DNA of 64,000 bases from Paenibacillus woosongensis. GTDB taxonomy: Bacteria > Bacillota > Bacilli > Paenibacillales > Paenibacillaceae. The stretch is from contig NZ_CP126084.1 of the NCBI RefSeq assembly GCF_030122845.1, forward strand, positions 248,001 through 312,000. The letters are read 5' to 3'. The position numbers and the translations under genes were made by a program. The notes below the pieces were generated by a model. It was not told the DNA's origin. It was given only the letters and a program-made list of their open reading frames with translations, and did no database searches. Within the stretch, counting starts at the first letter, position 1. Each line of letters begins with the position of its first letter. Positions 37,044 to 44,968 of the stretch are shown here, piece by piece.

Positions 37044-37147
37044 GACAACCGCGCCCCTTGTATCATTATGGATCAAAAATTCAAACCACCCCACAACGAG
37101 GGAGTTAAATCTTGAAGCTTCTTGAAGCTGAAAGAAGAAACAGCATT

Positions 37148-37171
37148 GCCGCCCTTTTTTTAAAGGGCGGC
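37148..37171 (-). terminator. Attenuator/terminator hairpin after the binding-protein gene
   Basis: GCCGCCCTTT (37148-37157) pairs perfectly with AAAGGGCGGC (37162-37171). On the - strand it lies 30 bp past the binding-protein stop. The tail (AATGCTGTTTCTTT) is only moderately U-rich. This is typical of partial termination or RNA stabilisation that gives more binding protein than kinase from one promoter. Confidence 0.65.
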
Positions 37172-37200
37172 TGCCGTTTCTGCAATGATTGGAGATACTA

Positions 37201-38529
37201 TTATTTTTTCGGGAGACTGTCATACGCCCTGTCTATTTTATTGATGGCTTCGGCAACGGCTGTATCCAAGTTGCGTCCGCCAATCGTCACTTCTTCAATC
37301 ATCTTGTTTACCGCTTCGGACATTTGCGGAAAGATCGGCGTAATCGGACGAGGTCTGCCGAATTTCTGGTTCTGTACAACAAAGATATTCATAGGATATT
37401 CATTGAGCTCAGGGACCTCATTAGCTACAGAATAGCGGGCCGGAATATCTTTTGTGATGGAGGTGTAGGTTTTTGCTCCTTCAGCACCGGTCACCCAGTT
37501 CACAAACTGCCAAGCAGCATCGGCATTTTTACTCTTCGACGAAATAGCCAGCGACCAGCTTCCATTGGCGACTGCCTGCTGGGTCTCTTTCGGAAGCGGC
37601 GCGATGTCATAATCTTCACCCAATTTGAAGTTCGGGAATTTATCAGCTAAATTGCCTAGTGACCAGGAACCGTCAACCGTTATCGCCAGCTGGCCGTTCG
37701 GGAACGCATCTGGCGGGTATTCCAGGGAAGACACTTTATGTTCATTATACAGGTCGGAGAAGAATTGCAGCGCTTTTTTGGTCTCCGGTTTATCCAGATA
37801 GCCTTTGGAGGTTGTTCCGTCCGGGCTCATAATCTCCCCTCCAAACTGCCAAATAATCGGATATTTAAAGTATGCTGTTCCGCCTGCATTACCGAAGCCT
37901 TGCGCCGGATCAATGCCGTACACGCCTTTGGCCGGGTCGTTTAGCTTTTTGGCTGCATCCAGCACCTGATCCCAAGTCCAAGGCTCTTCCGGGTTCTTGG
38001 AAGGGAGAGGAATTCCCTTCGCTTCAAACATTTTTTTATTATAGAAAAGAGCAATGGAGGATTCGGTGAGCGGAGCCATGTAAATTTCATTATTATAGGT
38101 GTACGTGGCAATGGTCGATTCCGGAATATCCTCCAGGTTACCGTCCTTCTTGAAATATGCGGTCAGCGGCTGCAATGCACCAGCCTGGGCGTAAGAAGCC
38201 ATATTCGGGCCATCGATAGCCATAATATCAGGCGGGTTGCCCGAAGCAATGGCTGTTCTCACCTTGGTATCGTAATCAGCAAACGGAATCGGACTCATCT
38301 CAACCTTGATATTGGGATGCGCTTCATTAAACGAGGCCACCAGTTTGTCATAGGCTGAATTCTCGGCGTCATTGCCCGAGTTCCTCCAGAACGTGATAGA
38401 CACCTTCTCTTCTTTGGGTGCTACTGACGATCCCGCCTGTGGCTGTGCATGATCCCCTTTGCTTCCACATCCTGCGAGTAATCCAATTGCCAACATCACG
38501 CTTAGTACCACTTTACTCTTGCTAATCAA
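37201..38529 (-). CDS. Fructan-locus sugar-binding lipoprotein
   Basis: Extracellular solute-binding protein of 442 residues. The signal sequence ends in lipobox LLAGC (Cys21), and a type-1 carbohydrate-binding fold follows. Recognisable CUT1 features are ITFWRNSGND near residue 46, DIMAIDGPNMASYAQAGAL near residue 102, FYNKKMFEAKGIPLP near residue 165 and WSLAISSKSKNADAAWQFVN near residue 320. TTG 38529 follows GGGGAGG at correct spacing. It is the first gene of the fructan locus and delivers fructo-oligosaccharides to the two permeases encoded at its other end. A consensus cre lies 24 bp upstream. Confidence 0.9.
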   Translation of the reverse strand: MISKSKVVLSVMLAIGLLAGCGSKGDHAQPQAGSSVAPKEEKVSITFWRNSGNDAENSAYDKLVASFNEAHPNIKVEMSPIPFADYDTKVRTAIASGNPPDIMAIDGPNMASYAQAGALQPLTAYFKKDGNLEDIPESTIATYTYNNEIYMAPLTESSIALFYNKKMFEAKGIPLPSKNPEEPWTWDQVLDAAKKLNDPAKGVYGIDPAQGFGNAGGTAYFKYPIIWQFGGEIMSPDGTTSKGYLDKPETKKALQFFSDLYNEHKVSSLEYPPDAFPNGQLAITVDGSWSLGNLADKFPNFKLGEDYDIAPLPKETQQAVANGSWSLAISSKSKNADAAWQFVNWVTGAEGAKTYTSITKDIPARYSVANEVPELNEYPMNIFVVQNQKFGRPRPITPIFPQMSEAVNKMIEEVTIGGRNLDTAVAEAINKIDRAYDSLPKK

Positions 38530-38552
38530 TAATGACCTCCCCTTTCATCTGT

Positions 38553-38567
38553 TGCTTACGCTTACAA
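38553..38567 (-). promoter_or_regulatory. cre site of the fructan locus
   Basis: On the - strand the 15-mer TTGTAAGCGTAAGCA fits the CcpA consensus WTGNAANCGNWNNCW at every position and sits in the palindrome GTTGCTTACGCTTACAAC (+ strand 38551-38568). It ends 24 bp before the binding-protein start, so CcpA bound here would block the whole locus when preferred sugars are present. Confidence 0.8.
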
Positions 38568-38785
38568 CTGAATACTATCAGATATGCCCGGTGATAAAAT
38601 TCATTATCCTCTGCACTAAACTTTCAAAATGTTCGGTATTTCGATCTAAAACAACTATAATTGAAGAAACATATCTACTGCAGGAGGTCAAGTCTTTTAA
38701 AAGAATTGCGATCAATATGGAGAGGTTATTGCCGATATTAACAGGCGTTTGTCATAAATAGCTCTACATAAGGAGGGAATGTCTT

Positions 38786-39166
38786 TTGATTAGGATCATA
38801 TCATCCATCATTTCTGCATTCATTCTATCTCTTGTATTCACTATGATTAGCCATACGAATGAGGACAATGTCTTATCTTACAGCTTTACAAGTAAGTTAT
38901 TAAACGGGTTTGTCCTTTTGTTCGCCATATATTTATTTATTGCTGTTCCTATATCCATATTTATCGATATGAGAATTAAGAAGTATGGGAAACTCGCACA
39001 TCTCTTGCTGTATTGTCTCGGAGGATTCATTCTTGGCGGACTGTTTCTATTGATCAATCCTACATCTAATCCCATGGCCGGCTTCCGTTTAACTTTACTT
39101 TTTGCACTGGGTGGCGGGTTGTTTTCTGTAGTATTGAATGTCTTTCGGCTGTTTGTGAGAAGGTGA
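38786..39166 (+). CDS. Hypothetical four-helix integral membrane protein
   Basis: A 126-residue protein with four predicted TM helices (about residues 4-20, 38-60, 72-92, 100-122) and short loops. The basic DMRIKKYGK lies between helices 2 and 3. No family is recognised. The TTG start at 38786 follows AGGAGGG; the first codons encode the first hydrophobic helix. It is divergent from the fructan locus and followed by its own terminator, so it is a single-gene unit. Confidence 0.65.
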   Translation: MIRIISSIISAFILSLVFTMISHTNEDNVLSYSFTSKLLNGFVLLFAIYLFIAVPISIFIDMRIKKYGKLAHLLLYCLGGFILGGLFLLINPTSNPMAGFRLTLLFALGGGLFSVVLNVFRLFVRR

Positions 39167-39263
39167 GGTTTGGGGGATGTTAGTATTCGTTAAGGTGGTC
39201 CCGTCTTCATGCAAAAAGAAGCTTAGTTTGAAGGTGATGATACGTTAACTAGGGTTTCGATAT

Positions 39264-39288
39264 AAGCCGCTCTTTGAGCGGTTTTTTT
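39264..39288 (+). terminator. Terminator of the small membrane-protein gene
   Basis: AAGCCGCTC pairs with GAGCGGTTT around a TTT loop and runs into seven T. A clear intrinsic terminator about 100 bp after the stop. Confidence 0.88.
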
Positions 39289-39426
39289 GCTGTTATGGGG
39301 CAAAGAGCAGCGGAGCGAGCCATAAGCATTTGCTGGGTAAATGTTTGAATTAATAAATATGATGGAATTTACCGATTTACATAATAAAGGAATACAAGGG
39401 TGATTAACCCTGTCAGGAGGCTGTTA

Positions 39427-40758
39427 ATGGGAATAGCATTAAAAATTGTAGGCCTGGATAACGAAGGGTGCTCCATTGAACTGGATGATGAATTATTGAC
39501 ATGCATTGAATATCTGCACCATACAAGCACAGTTCCATCAGCAAGGACTTATGATCCGGGATATACTCTTCTCATTTCAGGCAAGGTAATGCCAATGAAA
39601 GAATCAGGAACGGGGCAGGAGATTTTGGAGCTCAGTAAATGGGCCCATCTTCCTTACGAACCTGGTACAGATTATTATCGCAACGTTTATATTACATATG
39701 AGAAAGACGAGCAAGTCATACGGGAAATCAATTTCACCAATGCTTATGTTTTGGATTATGAAGAGGGCTATGACAATAAAGATAGTGTAGGAATGTTTAA
39801 ACTGTCCTTGTCTCAGAAGAAAGATCAGCTTAGAAAAATTAATTTCGGGCAGCAAGAAGAAAGCGATACTGCGGTGAAAAATACCCCAAAACTTCCGACC
39901 ACCCATAATCTCGTGATGAATTGGGAGAAGAAATCAATAGACGGCGGATCAGCGCCAACCAGAAAGGATATTCTACTGGCTTTATTTGCAAAGAAGTTAG
40001 ACACCCTACCAGGCATAGACGAGCATAAAGACTATCGTGATGCAGTAATTAACAGATTTATGAGCGGAACACCAATTGCACAGGAACTATTTTTAAAATA
40101 CGTCAAAAATAACTCTCTCTTAGAGCTAACAAATGAGGATGGATCATTTTATAGGGATTCCAAGGACACCGTATTTTTAAACATTGCAAAAGATTATACT
40201 AGGAAGGGAACTGGCGTTGTTTTTTTCCATGAGTATGGACATTATCTTGATGATGTAGCAGGTGATCTTTCCATTGATGCGATCTTTCGAAAATGTATTA
40301 TGAATGATTTCCGAAGCGCCGTGGAGTCTCGAGCGAATGCCATGTTTTTAAGGGAATTGAAGCGTGAACTCGTACCGGTTTTAGGACATATGAGATACAA
40401 ACTGGAAGACATTGTGAATCCCAATTATTGGAATGGAACCAAGGAAACTTGGATTGATTTTAAGAAGCTTTATGAGAATATTAGTGGTGAACTCACTCCT
40501 CATGAATTGTCGGCAGTTTCAGATTTATATAGTGGGTTGAGTATAGTGAAGGTAGGTAAAGAGACACAACGAATCGTTGGAAATTGGTCGCACACAGTGG
40601 AGTATTGGTCGGCTGATGAAAACAAGGTATTTGTAGAAGCATTTGCTCACTGTTACGAGGCGCAATTCAACTCTGTAAGGAGAGCTAACTTAAGAAAGTA
40701 TTTTCCTACAGCCTATAAGCGATTCGAGGAATTATTGGAGGAAGCTTATGCAAAATAA
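39427..40758 (+). CDS. Predicted polymorphic toxin: Hcp-like N-terminus, anthrax-lethal-factor-like metallopeptidase C-terminus
   Basis: A 443-residue protein starting at ATG 39427 behind AGGAGG (39415-39420); GTG 39400 is a poorer in-frame option. Residues 1-135 are beta-rich and resemble the Hcp-like module of Firmicute proteins annotated as membrane-associated protease 1 (GYTLLISGKVMPM, GTDYYRNVYITYEK). From about residue 250 the chain resembles the catalytic domain of anthrax lethal factor. HEYGHYLDDVAGD (zinc ligands His268, His272; catalytic Glu269) matches the HEFGHAVDDYAG stretch. A distal YWSADENKVFVEAFAH (Tyr393, Glu404) matches the region holding the tyrosine and third zinc ligand, though the usual ligand position appears to be Lys. 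The last 11 bp overlap a probable immunity gene. Role as toxin is inferred from architecture and neighbours. Confidence 0.65.
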   Translation: MGIALKIVGLDNEGCSIELDDELLTCIEYLHHTSTVPSARTYDPGYTLLISGKVMPMKESGTGQEILELSKWAHLPYEPGTDYYRNVYITYEKDEQVIREINFTNAYVLDYEEGYDNKDSVGMFKLSLSQKKDQLRKINFGQQEESDTAVKNTPKLPTTHNLVMNWEKKSIDGGSAPTRKDILLALFAKKLDTLPGIDEHKDYRDAVINRFMSGTPIAQELFLKYVKNNSLLELTNEDGSFYRDSKDTVFLNIAKDYTRKGTGVVFFHEYGHYLDDVAGDLSIDAIFRKCIMNDFRSAVESRANAMFLRELKRELVPVLGHMRYKLEDIVNPNYWNGTKETWIDFKKLYENISGELTPHELSAVSDLYSGLSIVKVGKETQRIVGNWSHTVEYWSADENKVFVEAFAHCYEAQFNSVRRANLRKYFPTAYKRFEELLEEAYAK

Positions 40759-41386
40759 ATGGCGTACATATGGTGGAATAACCCTAATTCTAATTCTGAT
40801 TGCTTATATTATTTATCTGCAATTTAATTATCAAGTACATAAACAACAGGAAGCTCAAGAACGCCAAGAAATGGAGCAGCTTCTGAGGTCGAAGGAGAAG
40901 CAAGTTGAGTTTTACTTTAAAAAAGCTAACGAACTTATTTCGTCAAATCAAAAACTTGAAATGAAAATAGATTCATTCAATGGAGGGGAAACTATGGAGC
41001 TAGATGACCAATTGGTGTCGGAAGTTTTAGACTCGAGAGAGTATCAAGAAATTATGGCTAAATATGAAGAGCGTTATGGGATTTTGGATAAAGTTTTCAT
41101 TCCAGAAAATGAAACTTTAGGTGGTCTAAGATATAAAGTGAAGGAAAGTATCGCGGCGGGGTATGATTTATTACCCAAATACTATGGAATAACCAATGCA
41201 TTGATGTGGATGGATACGAAGGAGTTTAAAGAATTGAACAATGTATTTAAAGAACACTTTGGCGATGTTATCCCCACTGAAGAAATTTACGGAACTTTCG
41301 AAGAATTGAATGATATCATACATAAAAGTGTGAAGGAAGGGAAGAATCTCCTGCCTGAGTATTACGGGTATGGGAGGAATGGATAA
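40748..41386 (+). CDS. Probable immunity protein 1, membrane-anchored
   Basis: A 212-residue protein. One N-terminal TM helix (GGITLILILIAYIIYLQF) is followed by a coiled-coil-like charged segment (QEAQERQEMEQLLRSKEKQ) and a soluble domain with IPENETLGGLRYK near residue 117. The C-terminus is NLLPEYYGYGRN. It starts inside the toxin gene (11-bp overlap), indicating tight coupling, as expected for toxin-immunity pairs. It is paralogous to the next gene over its full length. The family is not one I recognise; the immunity role is inferred from overlap, anchoring and duplication. Confidence 0.6.
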   Translation: MQNKWRTYGGITLILILIAYIIYLQFNYQVHKQQEAQERQEMEQLLRSKEKQVEFYFKKANELISSNQKLEMKIDSFNGGETMELDDQLVSEVLDSREYQEIMAKYEERYGILDKVFIPENETLGGLRYKVKESIAAGYDLLPKYYGITNALMWMDTKEFKELNNVFKEHFGDVIPTEEIYGTFEELNDIIHKSVKEGKNLLPEYYGYGRNG

Positions 41387-41403
41387 ACTATTGATGTACT
41401 AAA

Positions 41404-41457
41404 AGCTTGATGTACTACAAGCAGCGTAAAACATTGGAGAATGCTTATGCAAAATAA
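41404..41457 (+). pseudogene. Orphan 3' tip of a second toxin gene
   Basis: An in-frame stretch ending KTLENAYAK-stop at 41455-41457 mirrors the real toxin end, which reads LLEEAYAK-stop at 40756-40758. As in the intact pair, it overlaps the following immunity start by exactly 11 bp (ATG 41447). Only about 17 codons remain. It indicates that the second immunity gene came from another toxin-immunity cassette whose toxin has been lost except for this tip. Confidence 0.6.
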
Positions 41458-42097
41458 GAGGACGATATATGCTGGAGTAACCTTAATTCTATTTCTAGTC
41501 GCTTATATCATTTATATGCAAATTGATCATCGGGAACGATTGCAACAGGTAGCCAAAGAACGTCAAGATATGGAACAACTCCTGAGGTCGAAGGAAAAGC
41601 AAATTGAGTTTTATTTCCTTAAAGTTAATGGGCTTATTGAGGCAAATCAAAAACTTGGAATGAAAAGAGATTCATTGGATACAGCAGAAATTAGAATGCA
41701 AGATGACCAATTAGTGCGGGATGTTTTGGATTCGAAGGAGTACAAAGAGATTGTGGCGGAATATAGGAAATACTATGGTGTTATCGATAAATACAGTATC
41801 CCGGAAAACGAAACTTTAGGCGGTTTAAGATATAAAATGAAGGAAAGCATTGCGGAAGGTTATGATTTATTGCCAAGGTATTATGGGATAACCAATGTAT
41901 TGATGTGTTTGCATACCAAAGAGTTCGAGGAAATCAACGCCATAATGAAGGGGAGATTTGGCGAAAGCATACCCACCGAACAGATTGGTGGAACTATGGA
42001 GCAACTGATAGATATCGTGAATAAAAGTGTGGAGGAAGGGAAGAATCTCCTGCCCGAGTATTACGGGTATGGTAGGAACCAGGATGCTTATTATTGA
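41447..42097 (+). CDS. Probable immunity protein 2, paralogue of the preceding gene
   Basis: A 216-residue membrane-anchored protein. The N-terminal TM is GVTLILFLVAYIIYMQI, then MEQLLRSKEKQIEFYF, IPENETLGGLRYKMKESIA near residue 120, and the C-terminus EEGKNLLPEYYGYGRN, each nearly identical to the first copy. The intervening regions diverge. ATG 41447 is equivalent to the first copy's start; ATG 41441 is two codons earlier. The pair differs most in the central part, as expected for immunity proteins tuned to different toxin variants. Confidence 0.6.
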   Translation: MQNKRTIYAGVTLILFLVAYIIYMQIDHRERLQQVAKERQDMEQLLRSKEKQIEFYFLKVNGLIEANQKLGMKRDSLDTAEIRMQDDQLVRDVLDSKEYKEIVAEYRKYYGVIDKYSIPENETLGGLRYKMKESIAEGYDLLPRYYGITNVLMCLHTKEFEEINAIMKGRFGESIPTEQIGGTMEQLIDIVNKSVEEGKNLLPEYYGYGRNQDAYY

Positions 42098-42105
42098 TGT
42101 TCCTG

Positions 42106-42588
42106 TTATTTCTCAAAAGGAAGCTTCTTGTCTTTGAGCTCCGCATTCATTCGCTTTGCTTCCTCAATATTATTAGCAGGTGAAGTGATAGTGATCTTTT
42201 TATCCCCATCATTATTGGAATGGGTTAGTTGCTGATAAAGATCCTGGTTTGTAATTTCTATCGAGAAATTCAGGCTTTGATAATCAAAAAAGATTTGGCC
42301 AAGATAAGATCTTGTTGATTCGTGGTAGCTGATTAATCCTGATCCAGGAGAAAAGGTTACATGTTCAAGCTTAATTACATCTCCAATGACTAGAGAGCCA
42401 ATGAAACTGTGTTCTTTGGTGTTATACTCGCCATTCATGGATACCTCAACAGTTTGATTTATCTCGTCCCCATACATAAATGCTGTAATGTCGATATTAA
42501 TCACTTCCTTAGGATTGGTACAACTGACGAGGACAAGAGATAGAAGAACTATGATATAAGTTTTAAGTAGAAAACTATTATTTTTCAT
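42106..42588 (-). CDS. Hypothetical lipoprotein
   Basis: A 160-residue lipoprotein. The signal sequence (TYIIVLLSLVLVSC) has the lipobox LVSC, and a beta-rich extracytoplasmic domain of unknown function follows. The short C-terminal segment EEAKRMNAELKDKKLPFEK is charged. ATG 42588 follows GGGGAG. It is convergent with the immunity genes, ending 9 bp from the last stop, and divergent from the McrB-like gene. Confidence 0.65.
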   Translation of the reverse strand: MKNNSFLLKTYIIVLLSLVLVSCTNPKEVINIDITAFMYGDEINQTVEVSMNGEYNTKEHSFIGSLVIGDVIKLEHVTFSPGSGLISYHESTRSYLGQIFFDYQSLNFSIEITNQDLYQQLTHSNNDGDKKITITSPANNIEEAKRMNAELKDKKLPFEK

Positions 42589-42754
42589 TTGATTCGCTCC
42601 CCATTATAAAAATATCTGACCCATTCCGATTATCTCTATGCTAAGGGTTATCTCCTTCACTCCAGGTTTGGACTATAATATATATAACTTGATAAATAAA
42701 CGCTATGTTACAAGATATATTTATTAAACTCAACTTTCACCTGGAGGAACAGAA

Positions 42755-44968
42755 ATGTCATTACCGACTGAATTAGCATCTATTTTTCGTGTGAAGCAAA
42801 AATCTTACAAGATGGTACTCGTACTCTCTATGATTGGCATTTGGCGTGAAACCCAGCAAAGGTTTATATCGTTAGATTCCATTGCGGAACGGTTTTTAAG
42901 CTACTGCAGAGATCGGGAAGTAAATAATCTAGTCGTGGATATTCCACCGAATAGTATGGCTTCTCGTTGGTCAGAGGTGAGTGCTACGCAAGTGAAGGCG
43001 ATATTAGATACCCCGATTGATGCTCTTAGAAGTATTCTAGCTAAAAACGACAGGAATGAGCTAACATTCACCTATGCGATATGGGACGGAGGGGAAGAAG
43101 TTCTGACTGAACTCGAAAGATATGCGAACCGGGAATTAGAGGCATATTATACTCAGCTTCAGTCTAACTCTTTCTCTTTGAAGGAGCACCTGAGCCAGAT
43201 ATTACTTACATATAGAACGGCTAAGCAGGAACCGTTTGCGAATCATCCTCTGGGGACAGCTTTTCGTAGAACGATTCCCGAAGGAATAAGGCAATACCCG
43301 TTCATCTCCGATCATATTCGGGTTCAAGGTTCTGTAGGTCAAGGAAATTGGGCTACCGTTCCCTGGATTGCATTGATGGATACACGTCTTACGGGATCAA
43401 CTCAATATGGCGAATATTTAGTTTATCTTTTTGCAGAAGATATGAGCTCTGTTTATTTAACCTTTAATCAAGGTGTGACTAAACCTATTCGTGATCATGG
43501 GAGAAGGGCAGGTTACACATACCTTGAAAATAAAGTCGACCAAATCAGAAAACAGTTGCCTTTGGTTGGCTTTACAAAGGATGACCGAATTGAGTTAACC
43601 ACAAGCGGGCTAGGCCATGATTACCAGGTATCTACCGTTGCCTACGTTCGATATGATAGCAATAACCTTCCCGAAAACGAACAGCTTGTAGCTGATTTGC
43701 AACGAATGATGGAGGATTATCAGGTATATGTACAAAGTCAATTGCAGACGGCGCATGAAGAGGTAGATGATCAAATCGAGGATGAGGAGTCGGAAGAAGT
43801 GGAGACACTGTCCGTAACAGAACGGCTGTCACAGATACGTTCATTTATTCAGAATAGAGGATTCTCGTATCCAGATGGATTAATAGAGAATTTTTATCTT
43901 TCCATCAAAACAAAGCCGTTTGTCATTCTAGCAGGGATATCAGGCACTGGAAAGACAAAGTTAGTTAAGCTGTTTGCTGAAGCGATGGGGGCAACCGTCC
44001 AGAATGGACAGTTCGCGCTTATTCCGGTTAGACCTGACTGGAGCGATCCCTCAGACTTATTAGGATATAAGGATTTATCAGGAACTTTTCGTCCTGGGCG
44101 ATTAACGGAAGTGCTATATGAAGCATCTAAGCCGGAAAACCGATCGAAACCCTACTTTATTTGCTTAGATGAAATGAATTTAGCTCGCGTAGAGCATTAT
44201 TTTAGCGATCTACTCAGTGTATTGGAAACCCAGGAATGGCGAGATGATGAAATTGCGACGGCTCCATTAATTTCAGCTGCTTCTCTATCTTCGGAGGAGG
44301 ATCAGCAGAAGTACGGGGACCTGTCGATTCCCGATAACGTGTATTTCATGGGTACAGTCAATATGGACGAGACTACCCATCCTTTTAGTAAAAAGGTTCT
44401 GGATCGAGCCAATACCATTGAATTTAACTATATCAATTTATTGCAGCTTCCAGATGAAGTGAGGGGAGAGACGATAACAGAAGCAGTTGCTCCGAATTCT
44501 TTTTTAAGAAGTGATTTCCTTCAGCTTGTCGACGCATTGCATGAGAACAGGGAACTCATTTCAGAAACGACACAAAGTTTAGCTCAATTGAATGAAATTT
44601 TAGAAGGCATACACGCCCATGTAGGGTTTCGAGTTCGTGACTCCGTGAGCTTCTATATGATATACAATCGCCGTGACAATTTAATGTCGGCTGATGAGGC
44701 GTTCGACCTTCAGCTTCTTCAGAAAATATTACCTCGAATCCAAGGGAGTAGCTCAGCAGTTCGACGCGTTCTTTTGGAGTTGTTGAAGGTGTGTTTAGAT
44801 CGACCTCTTGCCATCAACGAACTAATGGAGGACTTATCTCCAGTATATAATGAGGCAGAATTACTCAATACACAGTCGCAGATCAAATATCCTCAAAGTG
44901 CCCGCAAGATTGTGTTCATGTTACGGAGGTTAGAAGAGGATGGATTTACTTCATACTGGTTATCGTAA
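42755..44968 (+). CDS. McrB-like AAA+ GTPase subunit of a type IV restriction system
   Basis: A 737-residue protein. The N-terminal part includes an MrcB_N/DUF3578-like domain (residues about 170-290; AFRRTIPEGIRQYPFI, GNWATVPWIALMDTRLTGS). A McrB-type AAA+ motor follows: Walker A GISGTGKTKL (about 394-403), Walker B FICLDEMNLARVEHYFSDLL (about 468-487) and the sensor-like MGTVNMDETTHPFSKKVLDR (about 533-552), with an NxD-type variant of the McrB signature. McrB proteins bind modified or foreign DNA and drive a partner nuclease by GTP hydrolysis. The next gene, overlapping by 29 bp, encodes that partner. A GGAGG site precedes the ATG. Confidence 0.87.
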   Translation: MSLPTELASIFRVKQKSYKMVLVLSMIGIWRETQQRFISLDSIAERFLSYCRDREVNNLVVDIPPNSMASRWSEVSATQVKAILDTPIDALRSILAKNDRNELTFTYAIWDGGEEVLTELERYANRELEAYYTQLQSNSFSLKEHLSQILLTYRTAKQEPFANHPLGTAFRRTIPEGIRQYPFISDHIRVQGSVGQGNWATVPWIALMDTRLTGSTQYGEYLVYLFAEDMSSVYLTFNQGVTKPIRDHGRRAGYTYLENKVDQIRKQLPLVGFTKDDRIELTTSGLGHDYQVSTVAYVRYDSNNLPENEQLVADLQRMMEDYQVYVQSQLQTAHEEVDDQIEDEESEEVETLSVTERLSQIRSFIQNRGFSYPDGLIENFYLSIKTKPFVILAGISGTGKTKLVKLFAEAMGATVQNGQFALIPVRPDWSDPSDLLGYKDLSGTFRPGRLTEVLYEASKPENRSKPYFICLDEMNLARVEHYFSDLLSVLETQEWRDDEIATAPLISAASLSSEEDQQKYGDLSIPDNVYFMGTVNMDETTHPFSKKVLDRANTIEFNYINLLQLPDEVRGETITEAVAPNSFLRSDFLQLVDALHENRELISETTQSLAQLNEILEGIHAHVGFRVRDSVSFYMIYNRRDNLMSADEAFDLQLLQKILPRIQGSSSAVRRVLLELLKVCLDRPLAINELMEDLSPVYNEAELLNTQSQIKYPQSARKIVFMLRRLEEDGFTSYWLS

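Noticed and set aside
38459..38761. + strand 100-codon ORF across the fructan promoter
   Set aside because: It starts antisense to the binding-protein signal peptide and runs through the cre and promoter region; no ribosome binding site.
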